A stretch of 64,000 nt of DNA from the NCBI RefSeq assembly GCF_902506575.1, contig NZ_LR732544.1, positions 5,904,416 through 5,968,415 of the forward strand. Direction: 5' to 3'. Positions 8,029 through 16,742 of the stretch are shown here, one piece after another; the first letter of the stretch is position 1; every line of letters begins with the position of its first letter. Source of the stretch: Streptomyces mexicanus (GTDB taxonomy: Bacteria > Actinomycetota > Actinomycetes > Streptomycetales > Streptomycetaceae). Below the pieces are notes generated by a model that had not been told where the DNA came from, ran no database searches, and saw only the letters and a program-made list of their open reading frames with translations. A program made the translations under genes and the position numbers.

Positions 8029-8961
8029 ATGGAGACCGCCAAGGAGATCAAGGACTTCCTGATGACCCGCCGCGCGAAGATCACCCCCGACCAGGTGGGG
8101 CTTCCGTCGTCGGGTCGCCGCCGGGTGCCGGGACTGCGGCGCGAGGAAGTGGCGTTCCTGGCCGGGGTGAGCGCCGAATACTACGTGCAGATCGAACGCG
8201 GCCATGTCTCCGGGGTCTCCGAGGAGGTCCTCCACGCGATCGCCGCGGCCCTGCGACTGGACGAGGTGGAGACCGCCCACCTGTTCGACCTGGCGCGGGC
8301 CGCCACGGCCAAGGCGGGACGGAAGCCGTCGCGCACGCGCAGCCCGCGCCCACAGGTCTCCGAGAGCCTCCAGGCGCTCATCGACTCCATGGTGAGCGCA
8401 CCGGCCATCATCCAGAACGGGCAGCTCGACATCGTCGCGGCCAACGCCCTGGGCCGGGCCCTGTACGGAGCCGTCCACGAGCGGCAGCCCGCACCGCCGA
8501 ACCTCGCCCGGTTCATCTTCCTGGACGACCGGGCCGACCAGACCTTCCCCGACTGGGAGAAGGCCGCCGACGACGCCGTCGCCCTGCTGCGGGTCGAAGC
8601 CACCCGGTCGCCCTACTCCAAGGCGGTGACGACCCTCGTCGGAGAGCTGGCGACCCGCAGCACCGAGTTCCGGACTCGCTGGGCGGCCCACGACGTACGG
8701 GCTCACCGCAGCGGCACCAAGAACTTCCGCCACCCCGTGGTCGGCGACCTGACCCTGCGCTTCGAGGCCCTCGACGTCACCAGCGCCTCGGGACTCACGG
8801 TCATCGGCTACACCGCCGAGCCCGGCTCCGCCTCGCACGAGGCGCTGATGCTGCTCTCCAGCTGGGCCGCGACCGGACAGGACGTCGCCGCGGCGCACGC
8901 CGCCGCGCAGTCGGCGCACCCGTACGGCGCCAAGGAGAGGCCCGCGAGGCGCAGCGGCTGA
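8029..8961 (+). CDS. XRE-type regulator with MmyB-like ligand-binding domain
   Basis: A 310-aa regulator. Residues about 1-85 form the XRE helix-turn-helix with the family signature VPGLRREEVAFLAGVSAEYYVQIERG. Residues about 115-290 form the MmyB-type PAS-like ligand domain (AANALGRALYG, FRTRWAAHDVRAHRSGTKNFRHPVVGDL, LTVIGYTAEPGSASHEAL). It is divergent from the dienelactone-hydrolase-like gene 145 bp away and likely controls it. The same family appears again at 26713 and as a remnant near 23.5 kb. Confidence 0.92.
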   Translation: METAKEIKDFLMTRRAKITPDQVGLPSSGRRRVPGLRREEVAFLAGVSAEYYVQIERGHVSGVSEEVLHAIAAALRLDEVETAHLFDLARAATAKAGRKPSRTRSPRPQVSESLQALIDSMVSAPAIIQNGQLDIVAANALGRALYGAVHERQPAPPNLARFIFLDDRADQTFPDWEKAADDAVALLRVEATRSPYSKAVTTLVGELATRSTEFRTRWAAHDVRAHRSGTKNFRHPVVGDLTLRFEALDVTSASGLTVIGYTAEPGSASHEALMLLSSWAATGQDVAAAHAAAQSAHPYGAKERPARRSG

Positions 8962-9188
8962 AGAACGTCGCGTCGCGCGCGCCCCCGCCGGGGGCGCACC
9001 CCGTCAGGAGGCGGCTTCTTCCTTTCAGAGGCCGCGTTCTTCCCGGGTGCTCCCCGCGGCTGGCGGCCGCCCGGCCTTTGCGAGCACCCGGGGCGCACCG
9101 TCGCCCGAGCGCATGACGGACCGATGCCCGTCGTACGAAGGCCGGTGCGGCAGGCGCCGAGGGCTCCGCCGGCAGCGGGGGAGGGGCG

Positions 9189-9420
9189 GGCGAACCCGTA
9201 CACGAAGGTGTCCGCTCCCCAGGTGGCGGCCACCCGGAGCGCGGGCATCTGGCAGGCGTGGTCGCTGTCGGCTCCGCGCGGCTGTACCGGCCGGCAGCCG
9301 GACAGGACGAGAAGTGGCCGAACCTGGCGCCGGTGCTGTCGACCGGGACGATCGACTGGGACCTGATCCGCCGGCTGGGCCGTGCCAGGCCCCGAGTCCG
9401 CGGCATGATCCGCCGGACAG
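9189..9420 (+). pseudogene. Tn3-family transposase fragment
   Basis: One frame carries GSARLYRPAAGQDEKWPN followed by LAPVLSTGTIDWDLIRR, resembling the segment of Tn3-type transposases that runs (..LYRP..WPNLAPVL..IDWDLI..). Upstream and downstream residues lose the family pattern and there is no complete gene or inverted repeat nearby. The interval 8962-9423 otherwise has no gene. Identification is from remembered family motifs. Confidence 0.45.
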
Positions 9421-9423
9421 GCT

Positions 9424-10116
9424 CTAGGTGGCCTGGCCTGCATCGTCGGTCAGAGCAGCCGCGGTCAAGGTGAGGTGCTGGACCAGGACCGCGGCTGCGG
9501 TGTCCGCGTCGCGGGCCAGCACCGCCTCCTCCAGCCTGCGGTGTTCCTCGGCGCCGTCCCGGTCGGGGTTGCGGCGCGCCGACCAACGGCGGGCCAGCTC
9601 ACTCGCGGTCCACAACCGGTCGAAGGTCTCCAGCAACGCGCGGTTGCCACACCCCTCCAGCAACGTGCGGTGAAAGACCCGGTGCGCCTCGGCCCAGGTG
9701 CCGGTGTAGTACTCGCCCTCCTCCGGCACGTACGCCGGAGTGCGCACGAGGCGATGGTGGGCGGCCCGCACGCGGGCCTCCCAGTCGACGTCGCCGCGCT
9801 CGATGGACATGCGCAGGACGACCGGTTCGATGGTCCGACGGGCTTCCGCGATCTCCTGCCAGCGGCGGTCGGAGAAGGACGGGACCGCGAAACCGCGGTT
9901 GGGCAGCCGGTCGGCGAGCCCCTCGCCGACCACCCGCACGAGCGCCTCGCGCACCACAGCCAGGCTCACGCCCTGCTCCCTGGCAAGCTCCTGCGGCTTG
10001 AGAGGGGCGCCGGGGGAGTAGTCCCCGCGCATGATCGCGTCCCGCAGGTGTGCGTAGACCTGCTCGGAAAGCATCTGTTTCCCCGGCCGGGTCGGGGAGT
10101 GCGCCGTCTGAGTCAT
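9424..10116 (-). CDS. GntR/FadR-subfamily transcriptional regulator
   Basis: A 230-aa regulator. The winged helix occupies about 15-80 (QVYAHLRDAIMRGDYSPGAPLKPQELAREQGVSLAVVREALVRV), and the all-helical FCD effector domain about 90-220 includes EARRTIEPVVLRMSIERG, FHRTLLEGCGNRALLETFDRLW and AEEHRRLEEAVLARDADTAAAVLVQHL. The His/Asp-rich FCD pattern usually binds a metal and a small carboxylate. It is divergent from the PEBP-like gene, with a perfect 12-bp palindrome between them that is its probable operator. Confidence 0.92.
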   Translation of the reverse strand: MTQTAHSPTRPGKQMLSEQVYAHLRDAIMRGDYSPGAPLKPQELAREQGVSLAVVREALVRVVGEGLADRLPNRGFAVPSFSDRRWQEIAEARRTIEPVVLRMSIERGDVDWEARVRAAHHRLVRTPAYVPEEGEYYTGTWAEAHRVFHRTLLEGCGNRALLETFDRLWTASELARRWSARRNPDRDGAEEHRRLEEAVLARDADTAAAVLVQHLTLTAAALTDDAGQAT

Positions 10117-10142
10117 GAGCCCATCCTAGACTGATCCCCTAG

Positions 10143-10154
10143 ATAATCGATTAT
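10143..10154. promoter_or_regulatory. Perfect palindrome ATAATCGATTAT, candidate GntR operator
   Basis: A 12-bp AT-rich palindrome between the divergent GntR-type gene (starts 10116) and the PEBP-like gene (starts 10217). It would overlap promoter elements of both genes, fitting auto-repression and control of the neighbour. Confidence 0.55.
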
Positions 10155-10216
10155 TCGTGTTACTGTCGATTCAGTAGCCGATGAGGGCCCCCCTCGTCCG
10201 GAAAGGAACGACCGCT

Positions 10217-10750
10217 GTGCCTGCCAACGACCCCTTCGCCCGCCTCCCCGAGGCGGCCTCGTTCACCGTCACCAGCACCACCGTCAGAAACGGTGCCGCC
10301 TGGCCGCCCGAGCAGCACTCCTCCGGGCTGCCCGGCGGGAAGGACATATCCCCGCAGCTGTCCTGGAGCGGCGCCCCGAACGGCACCAAGAGCTATGCCG
10401 TCACCGTCTACGACCCCGACGCCCCCACCGGGTCCGGGTTCTGGCACTGGGCGGTCGCCGACATCCCCGCCACGGTCACCGAGCTGCCCGAGGGCGCCGG
10501 CGACGACACCGGCTCGGGCCTGCCCGAGGGTGCCTACCAGTTGCCCAACGACGCCCGCGCGGCCCGCTACATCGGCGCCGCCCCGCCGGCCGGCCACGGC
10601 CCGCACCGCTACTTCGTCGTGGTGCACGCCCTCGACATCCCCTCGGCAGGCGTCCCGGCCGACGCCACCCCGGCCGTCCTCGGCTTCACCATGTCCGGTC
10701 ACACCCTCGGACGCGCAGTGCTGATCGCCACTGCCGAAACACCCGCCTGA
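10217..10750 (+). CDS. YbhB/YbcL-type phosphatidylethanolamine-binding-like (PEBP) protein
   Basis: A 177-aa single-domain protein. The PEBP fold is visible in KDISPQLSWSGAPNGTKSYAVTVYDPDAPTGSGFWHWAVADIP and the later GPHRYFVVVHALD, with the conserved DPDAP and GxHRY anion-pocket motifs. There is no export signal, so it is cytoplasmic. GTG 10217 was chosen because GAAAGGA lies at suitable spacing; an earlier in-frame ATG at 10181 falls before that site. Bacterial members have no agreed function. It is divergent from the GntR-type regulator and precedes the SCO6745-family gene by 32 bp, so the two may be co-transcribed. Confidence 0.88.
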   Translation: MPANDPFARLPEAASFTVTSTTVRNGAAWPPEQHSSGLPGGKDISPQLSWSGAPNGTKSYAVTVYDPDAPTGSGFWHWAVADIPATVTELPEGAGDDTGSGLPEGAYQLPNDARAARYIGAAPPAGHGPHRYFVVVHALDIPSAGVPADATPAVLGFTMSGHTLGRAVLIATAETPA

Positions 10751-10782
10751 CAGCGCCCCCGACTCCCGGAGACACCACCGCC

Positions 10783-11679
10783 ATGCACCTCGACGCCATT
10801 CCCGGCTCCGCCCGTACCGGCGGCAGCCCCATGGACCTGAACGCCGTCCGCGACGTCAGCGACGCCGTCAGCGCCGCCCACCTGTTCATCTATCTTGTCC
10901 CCGAGACCGCCGAGGAGGCGGCCGAGCTCGGCGTGACCGACCGCGGGCCGGCGTATCTGGCCTTCCGGTCGGCCGCGATGGGCGCGGTTCCGTGGCAGGT
11001 CACGCTCGCGGCCTTTTACAACTTCAGCCCGCGGGCAGTGCGGGCCATGGCGGGCGTATGGGACGCCGCGCCGCCGGAGCGGTGGCAGGCCGCCCGCTTC
11101 CTGGCCGCCGGCCGGGCGATGCGGCGCGTCAACGTCCAGCTCAGCGATGACCACCTTGCCGAGGCGCGCTCGCTGATCGACGCGGTCGTCGCCGCTGCCG
11201 ACTGTGCCGGCAAGGTGCTGGCTGCCGCGAACGCATCGGTCCCGCTTCCGTCCGATCCCCTTGTCGCACTGTGGCAGCAGATCACCGTGGCACGCGAGTG
11301 GCGCGGCGCCGCCCATCTCGTCGTACCCGCCGACAACGGCCTGGGGCCGTGCGACTGCCTCGTCCTGCACCCCGCAACCGGCCGCCTCCCCGCAGCTCTC
11401 GCGCGAGCGACCCGCCAGTGGGACGACGAGGAGTGGAGCGCGGCGACGGGACGCCTCGCCGCGCGCGGCTGGCTCGACTCCCACGGCGTTGTCACCGACG
11501 CCGGCAGGGCGGCACGCGAGCGCATCGAAGTGGAGACAGACGAGCACTGCGCCGCGCTATGGGCACCGATCGGCAACGCAGGCGCCCGCCGCTTCGCCTC
11601 GCTCATCGCGCCGATCACCGACGCGTTCACCGCGGCAGGGACGTTCCAGGCCGTCCGCGGACAGTCTGATCTCGCATGA
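10783..11679 (+). CDS. SCO6745-family protein of unknown function
   Basis: A 298-aa protein with the pattern of the actinobacterial SCO6745 family: AHLFIYLVPETAEEAAELGV, RGPAYLAFRSAAMGAVPWQVTLAAFYNFSP, then a helical C-terminal half (WDDEEWSAATGRLAARGWLDSHGVVTDAGRAARERIEVETDE) that resembles a winged-helix segment. No catalytic motif is evident and there are no membrane segments. It follows the PEBP-like gene closely on the same strand. Function unassigned; the winged-helix impression is inference. Confidence 0.75.
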   Translation: MHLDAIPGSARTGGSPMDLNAVRDVSDAVSAAHLFIYLVPETAEEAAELGVTDRGPAYLAFRSAAMGAVPWQVTLAAFYNFSPRAVRAMAGVWDAAPPERWQAARFLAAGRAMRRVNVQLSDDHLAEARSLIDAVVAAADCAGKVLAAANASVPLPSDPLVALWQQITVAREWRGAAHLVVPADNGLGPCDCLVLHPATGRLPAALARATRQWDDEEWSAATGRLAARGWLDSHGVVTDAGRAARERIEVETDEHCAALWAPIGNAGARRFASLIAPITDAFTAAGTFQAVRGQSDLA

Positions 11680-11700
11680 ACGGTCTGTTGCGCGAGCAAG

Positions 11701-12057
11701 TTGCTCGACGCTCGGGCAGGAACTCGACTCGCCCTGCTCTTTCCACGGCCGGCTGCGGTGGTCCACCACGGCGGGGCGGGGACCTCGGCCGCCGCGCTGC
11801 GCGCCGGCGTGCCCGCGGTCCCCGTGCCGGTGACCGCGGACCAGCCGTTCCGGGCGCGGCGACTGGCCGCTCTGGGCGCCGTCACCGACCCGATACCCTT
11901 CCGGTCCCTGACCGCCGAACGGCTTGCCGACTCACTGGACCGCGTGGTGAAGCAGCAGGGGTACAGCCGTGCCGCCGGACGAGCGGCGCAGCACCTGCGG
12001 AGCGAGGACGGAGCGGGTCAGGCACTCAAGGCGGTCCAGCGGCTGCCCGGTGGATGA
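11701..12057 (+). pseudogene. 3' stump of a UDP-glycosyltransferase (MGT-type, GT1)
   Basis: About 118 residues matching only the C-terminal nucleotide-sugar-binding end of macrolide/antibiotic glycosyltransferases: LLFPRPAAVVHHGGAGTSAAALRAG then VPAVPVPVTADQPFRARRLAALGA. A normal enzyme is about 400 aa, so the N-terminal acceptor domain is missing. It starts right after the SCO6745-family stop, indicating a deletion joint. An open frame remains, but no plausible start or ribosome site precedes the homology, so it is called a pseudogene. Confidence 0.7.
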
Positions 12058-12192
12058 CGCCGACCCGGACTGCTCCTGCTGAACAGTGCCCTCGCCGGAT
12101 ACCACGGTGTCGTCCGACTGCGCCCCGTCCGCGCCGCTCGCCGTTCACGGCTCACCGCACGCCTCTCACCGCACGGCGCTCCCGGTGCGAGG

Positions 12193-13443
12193 TCATCCCG
12201 AGGTCACAGCGCACTTGCCCCGGTCGGCGCTCTTCGGGCCTTCGGCCGTGGGACGGACGTCGAAGTCGAAGATCCCGGTGGGCACGTAGAGGGTGCAGCA
12301 GGCGTTGGGGATGTCCACGATGCCGCTGATGCGTCCCTCCACGGGGGCGGAACCGAGGAGCAGGTAGGCCTGTTCGCCGGAGTAGCCGAACCTCTTGAAG
12401 TACTCGATGGCATTGAGGCAGGCCCGGCGATAGGCCAGCGTCGCGTCCATGTAGTAGTTCGTGTCGGTGTCGTGGTCGACGGATACGCCCACGAAGCTCA
12501 TGAACTCCGTGTACCGCGGCTCGACGTTGCCCGGCATGAACACAGGGTTGGTGGAGATGCCGTACTTCTCCATGCCCCCCTTGATCAGGTCGACGTGAAG
12601 GTCGATGAAGCCGCCCATCTCGATGGCGCCGCAGAAAGTGATCTCTCCGTCGCCCTGGCTGAAATGGAGGTCGCCCATCGACAGCTTGGCGCCCGGCACG
12701 TAGACGGGGAAGAAGACCCTGCCTCCGCGGGTGAAGTTCTTGATGTCCTGGTTGCCGCCGTTCTCCCGCCCGGGCACGGTGCGCGCGCCTTCCGCGCAGA
12801 TGCGCTGGGCGTCCTCTCCGCCGGCGGTGCCGGCCAGCGCATGGTCGGCCGTCGGCGGCAGGCCCAGCGGCGGGACGCGCTCGGGGTCGGTGTCGATCAG
12901 TGCCTGCTCGCGGCGGTTCCACCGCGCGAGCATGTCCGCGGACGGAGCGGTGCCGATGAGCCCGGGATGGGTGATGCCGGTGTAGCGGATACCGGGAAGG
13001 TGCCGTGAGGTGACCTGCTGGCCGTGCATGTCCCAGACCGCCTTGTAGGCGTCCGGGAAGTAGTCGGTGAGGAAACCGCCGGCGTTGTTCTTCGCGAAGA
13101 TCCCGGTGTAGCCCCAGCCTTGTCCCGGAGCGTCGCCCTTCTGCTGGGGGACCGGGCCGATGTCGAGGATGTCCACGACGAGGAGGTCGCCGGGCTCCGC
13201 GCCTTCCACGCCTATGGGTCCGCTGAGCATGTGGGCGTGGGTGAGGTCGACGTCGCGCACGTCGTTGGCGGAGTCGTTGTTGCCGATCTGCGCGTCGGTC
13301 CAGTCCCGGGTCTCGACACGGAACTCGTCGCCGGGCCGCACCGTGGCGGCGGTGGGCACGTCGGGGTGCCACCGGTTGTGCCCGGGAACGCTCTGGTCGC
13401 GCATGGACTTGGACTGGTCGACGCTGAAGATGACTTCTGGCAT
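12193..13443 (-). CDS. fmdA: Formamidase (acetamidase/formamidase family)
   Basis: A 416-aa enzyme expected to hydrolyse formamide (or acetamide) to ammonia and the carboxylate in the cytoplasm. Full-length family features are visible: HNRWHPDVP, DWTDAQIGNNDSANDVRDVDLTHAHMLSGPI, GDLLVVDILDIGP, IGTAPS, GGNQDIKN, GDLHFSQGDGEITFCGAIEMGG and the late IVDIPNACCTLY. ATG 13443 has GAAAGG eight bases upstream. It is the last gene of the fmdB-amiS-fmdA set, a common arrangement in which AmiS/UreI imports the amide and FmdB is a small zinc-ribbon partner. Confidence 0.95.
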   Translation of the reverse strand: MPEVIFSVDQSKSMRDQSVPGHNRWHPDVPTAATVRPGDEFRVETRDWTDAQIGNNDSANDVRDVDLTHAHMLSGPIGVEGAEPGDLLVVDILDIGPVPQQKGDAPGQGWGYTGIFAKNNAGGFLTDYFPDAYKAVWDMHGQQVTSRHLPGIRYTGITHPGLIGTAPSADMLARWNRREQALIDTDPERVPPLGLPPTADHALAGTAGGEDAQRICAEGARTVPGRENGGNQDIKNFTRGGRVFFPVYVPGAKLSMGDLHFSQGDGEITFCGAIEMGGFIDLHVDLIKGGMEKYGISTNPVFMPGNVEPRYTEFMSFVGVSVDHDTDTNYYMDATLAYRRACLNAIEYFKRFGYSGEQAYLLLGSAPVEGRISGIVDIPNACCTLYVPTGIFDFDVRPTAEGPKSADRGKCAVTSG

Positions 13444-13519
13444 GGCAGATACCTTTCGTGACGGCGCGCGGCTTGGCTGTGTCGGACAAGTGCGGTGGTG
13501 GACACGGCCTGAGCGGCGT

Positions 13520-14152
13520 TCAGCCGCCCTGTGCGTCCGCGGTGTTCGCGGCGTCCGGGGATGGGCCGCCCCGACGAGTGATCGGCCACAGGCATCCGAA
13601 GACGACCACGGCGAAGACCCCCAGTGCGACGGCTGCCTCGGTGGGGTGCGTCCAGTAGCCGCAGAGCAGCAGGAACGCGGGGATCGCGCCGGTGACCCAG
13701 CCCTGGATGGCGGTCACCCAGCCCGTGTACGAGGTCAGCGCTTCGCGTTTGAGCCCGAGCAGCAGGTAGAACAGGAACCAGAGGAAGGCCCAGTAGAGCC
13801 AGATGACCCCGAAGGACGGGTCTCCCAGCAGGTGGAAGTTCGCGAACGAGTAGCCCAGCGCGGCGATGGCCACGAACAGTGAGAAGTAGCCGACGCCGGT
13901 GGTGTCGAGGCCGGCGAGCAGGCCGATCCCCACATACAGGTAGGTGAACCCGAACAGGTAGAGTCCCGAGGCCGACAGGATCTGATGGGTGTCACCCTGA
14001 GCGGTCATGATCAGGTAGGTCGGGGTGATCACCTGAAGTGTTCCGACGAAGAGGTTGAACACCGCCCCGGCCTTGGCCTCGACCTTGCCGAGAAGGAGCA
14101 GTCCGTTCAGGAAGAGAACGGCCCCCACGTACAGCAGCCCCGCATTGCCCAT
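13520..14152 (-). CDS. amiS: AmiS/UreI-family amide/urea channel
   Basis: A 210-aa integral membrane protein with about six or seven hydrophobic spans (starting MGNAGLLYVGAVLFLNGLLL; also TYLIMTA, LYLFGFTYLYVGIGLL, FSLFVAIAALGYSFANF, IWLYWAFLWFLFYLLLGL). The conserved FLW(F/L)LFYLLLGLKRE segment is typical of UreI/AmiS channels, which let urea or short-chain amides equilibrate into the cell. ATG 14152 was preferred over an in-frame GTG at 14164, which would sit one base from the GGGAGG site. It lies between fmdB and fmdA and likely supplies substrate. Confidence 0.92.
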   Translation of the reverse strand: MGNAGLLYVGAVLFLNGLLLLGKVEAKAGAVFNLFVGTLQVITPTYLIMTAQGDTHQILSASGLYLFGFTYLYVGIGLLAGLDTTGVGYFSLFVAIAALGYSFANFHLLGDPSFGVIWLYWAFLWFLFYLLLGLKREALTSYTGWVTAIQGWVTGAIPAFLLLCGYWTHPTEAAVALGVFAVVVFGCLWPITRRGGPSPDAANTADAQGG

Positions 14153-14215
14153 GGTGATGCACACCTCCCTGCGGTGCGGCGGGCGACGGCCCTGGCGTCC
14201 GGCATCGCGGACGTC

Positions 14216-14488
14216 TCAGGACCGCGGCAGACGTGCCAGGTGAGAAGGCCGCGACGCGGGTGGGGGCGGTGCCTGCCTTCGGACCACGTCCGGCACCTCG
14301 CGGCTTCGCTCGTCCCGCTCGCGCAACGCGGCCACGGACGCCGGCGTGAACGCCAGGCCGGGCGGCGAGTAGACACGTTTCGCGCTGCCGCCGCAGGTGG
14401 GGCAGGCGTGTGTGTGGGGGGCGCTTCCCATCGCGAGCCGTTTCTCGAACCGGCCGCAACAGGGGCAGGCGTATTCGTACATGGGCAT
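14216..14488 (-). CDS. fmdB: FmdB-family zinc-ribbon protein
   Basis: A 90-aa protein opening with MPMYEYACPCCGRFEKRLAMG and ACPTCGGSAKRVYSPP, i.e. two CxxC knuckles typical of FmdB putative regulatory proteins. The C-terminal half is Arg/Pro-rich and disordered. ATG 14488 has GGAGG at six bases. It heads the formamidase operon. FmdB has been described as a regulator of formamidase in other bacteria; whether it binds nucleic acid or protein here is unknown. Confidence 0.9.
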   Translation of the reverse strand: MPMYEYACPCCGRFEKRLAMGSAPHTHACPTCGGSAKRVYSPPGLAFTPASVAALRERDERSREVPDVVRRQAPPPPASRPSHLARLPRS

Positions 14489-14791
14489 CGGCCACCTCCG
14501 GTCCGCCGCCGCGCTCGGGCCGACCAGTGCTCACCGCGGAAGTGATCTCGACGGTGGAACGACCCGGTCCGAGGAGTCCCTCGGGTCTGAGGAGTCACCG
14601 CTTCGACGTCCGCCCCGGCTCGTTGCCGCGGCACGCGTGCGACGTGAAAACTCCCCTCCTTCGAAGGAACGCCTCAACGGCCGCTTCCGCAACTGGAGCC
14701 CCACGGCAACCGGGGAAGCGCACCGGTGACCCGTACGTGCACCCTCGACCGTGCGGTGCCGTCCGGCCGTACCGCCATGCCTGCCACAGGA

Positions 14792-14905
14792 CCGGCGGGT
14801 CCCACGCCGCCGGACCGTGACGGCTGCCGCAGTGCCGGCGGGCCGACGGCGCCGGACCGCGACGGCTGCCGGAGGGTCGGCGGGTCTACGCCGCCGGTTC
14901 GCCGC
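14792..14905. repeat. Degenerate tandem repeat, period about 43 bp, 2.6 copies
   Basis: Units beginning near 14792, 14835 and 14877 share CCGGCGGG, then GCCGCCGGACCG and CGACGGCTGCCG. It lies between fmdB and the Cys-rich gene in a 397-bp gene-free stretch (14489-14885) where nothing else was recognised. Confidence 0.7.
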
Positions 14906-15320
14906 CGATGACGCACGCCCGGCACGGCGGCCGGCCGCAGATGCACTGGGTGATCGCGTCCAGGACGTCATGATCGTGGTACAGGCAGGTGTCGCGGCAG
15001 GTGTGCCGGGGAATGAAGCCCGCCTCGATCTCGTCGGGCCACGGCTCGTCGCCCTCGCGGCAGCGCACGAACCGCTCGGGGTCACGGGAGTGGAGCGCGT
15101 GCAGGTTCCCACGTGCCGCGTTCTCGAGGCCACGCACCTTCGCGAGCAGGTCGCTCACCTCGGCGCTCAGGCCGGAGTACCGCTCGTCACCCGTCCGCAC
15201 GAAGGCGGCCCGGAGGGCCATCACCGCGTTGCCCAAAAAGCGCCCCGCGTCCTGGATATCCGTGACGTGGTGCAGCTGGATTCCCGTGACACCGCGGACG
15301 TAGACGGCATCCTCACTCAT
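14886..15320 (-). CDS. Small Cys/His-rich protein of unknown function
   Basis: 144 aa from ATG 15320, which has GGAAGG upstream; longer in-frame starts run into AT-rich non-coding sequence. The N-terminal two thirds are helical (IQDAGRFLGNAVMALRAAF, YSGLSAEVSDLLAKVRGLENAARG). The C-terminus is crowded with possible metal ligands: RHTCRDTCLYHDHD, then QCICGRPPCRACVIGGEPAA, giving six Cys and several His in about 40 residues. Not recognised. It is the nearest gene upstream of fmdB on the same strand, so a metal-linked or redox role with formamidase is possible but unproven. Confidence 0.6.
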   Translation of the reverse strand: MSEDAVYVRGVTGIQLHHVTDIQDAGRFLGNAVMALRAAFVRTGDERYSGLSAEVSDLLAKVRGLENAARGNLHALHSRDPERFVRCREGDEPWPDEIEAGFIPRHTCRDTCLYHDHDVLDAITQCICGRPPCRACVIGGEPAA

Positions 15321-15931
15321 CGTCCCACCTTCCGTGACCAGACCCTCGTGAAGGCAAGGTCGTCGCGTCAAAACATGGATGACTGGATTTATAGAGAATA
15401 TGGGTCGATAAAGGGCGATATCTATGTGTCCTTCCCCACCTGCACTACCCCCGAGGCTCGGCAGGCGCCCGCGGCCACCGATGTCGACACCCCGTGGTGG
15501 AGCGTGAACGAACCACCGCTCGCGGGTGTTTCGGCCGGCTGCATCCTGCCCGGTGCGGCGAGTCTCGGGTGCAGTTCGCCCGGTGGCGCTTGAGACCCGA
15601 TTCACAGCCGACCGCGCCCCACGGGCTGGCCGGAAACGCTGAGGGAAACGCGGCAGAACGACCTTGGATGAGCGTGATGGGCGTCACAGAATTGCTCGTG
15701 CTGTCGGCCGTGTCGACGCGGAAAGCCATGCGGGCGAGAAACAGAAGGCAGCGCATTCACCGGCTTCATTCCTGCCCTTGGCCCGTCCCCAGTCGCGACG
15801 GCCGGGGACCGGGCGGGCGTCCTGCCCCCGGCCATGCCGACAGGGCCCGTACGGTCGGTTTCGGCATAGGCAAGAACGGCAGGGGTGCGCCACCCCGCCG
15901 CATTCCCGGACCCGCCCGCCGAGCGGGGTGC
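15321..15931. other. Gene-free interval with a short AT-rich block
   Basis: The block about 15370-15430 is clearly poorer in GC than its surroundings and sits just upstream of the Cys-rich gene, so it may hold its promoter. The rest has only open frames without ribosome sites or family resemblance; no gene was recognised. Confidence 0.5.
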
Positions 15932-16735
15932 TCAGGCCGCGCCGGCGACGCGGAACACCGGCCAGCCGATCTCCGTGCGCCACTCGGCGGCAGCCGGGGT
16001 GTCGCGCGGGCCGGTGAGGTAGGTCTCGCGGACCGGCCCGGCCACGGCGAGGGCATGGTCCGCCACCCACCTGCCGAGCTCGCCGTAGGTCACGTCGATC
16101 GTGTCGTGCGGGCCCACGTGCACGGCGACCGCGAGTTCCGCCGCCGGCAGTTCCACGGTCCGGATCCGTCCCACGGCCGGCACCGGCGCGTCCACCGGCA
16201 CGTGAACGAGCACGTGCCCCCGCCCTTCGCTGAACAAGGCGTTGTCGTAGAGCCCGCCCGCGGGGCCCGACGGCTCGCGGACGACCGCGTCGAGCTCGGC
16301 CATCGCCCCCGCGTACCAGTCGAGCACGTCCGCGTGGGCCACGGTGTCCTGCACCGCGGCCACATGCTGTACGGGCACCCGGCGCAGCTCGACGGTGACA
16401 CCGGCCGGCTCGGGGCGCAGCAGCCGCCGCAACGACGCCACGGCCGCCTGGGTACGCGCCAACCGGTCCTCCAGCCGCCGCAGGTGTGCGGCCACGAGGG
16501 CCGCACGCGCGGCCGGGTCCGCAGTGCGGAGGATGTCCCGGACGTCCGCGAGCGGCACGTCGAGCTCCCGGAGCCTGGCGATCACCTGTGCGGCCGGGAT
16601 CTGGGCCGCGTCGTAGTACCGGTAGCCGCTCGACGGGTCGACGTGGGCAGGCTCCAGCAACCCCGCCTCGTGGTAGCGGCGCAGGGTACGGATGCTCAGG
16701 TGGGTCATCTGCGCGAACTCGCCGATCGTCAGCAC
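15932..16735 (-). CDS. MerR-family regulator with GyrI-like effector-binding domain
   Basis: A 267-aa activator-type regulator. Residues about 1-70 are the MerR winged helix (LTIGEFAQMTHLSIRTLRRYHEAGLLEP, YRYYDAAQIPAAQVIARLREL). A coiled coil follows (RAALVAAHLRRLEDRLARTQAAVASLRRLL), then a C-terminal GyrI-like small-molecule domain (about 125-265). GTG 16735 is the only start fitting the MerR N-terminus; it follows a 19-bp-spacer promoter so closely that the message should be leaderless. It is divergent from an SDR oxidoreductase, its probable target. Confidence 0.9.
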   Translation of the reverse strand: MLTIGEFAQMTHLSIRTLRRYHEAGLLEPAHVDPSSGYRYYDAAQIPAAQVIARLRELDVPLADVRDILRTADPAARAALVAAHLRRLEDRLARTQAAVASLRRLLRPEPAGVTVELRRVPVQHVAAVQDTVAHADVLDWYAGAMAELDAVVREPSGPAGGLYDNALFSEGRGHVLVHVPVDAPVPAVGRIRTVELPAAELAVAVHVGPHDTIDVTYGELGRWVADHALAVAGPVRETYLTGPRDTPAAAEWRTEIGWPVFRVAGAA

Positions 16736-16742
16736 GCCATTC

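Noticed and set aside
14674..14946. 90-codon repetitive minus-strand ORF
   Set aside because: Its repeats (LRQPSRSG) are only the translated 43-bp tandem repeat, and it overlaps the end of the Cys-rich gene.
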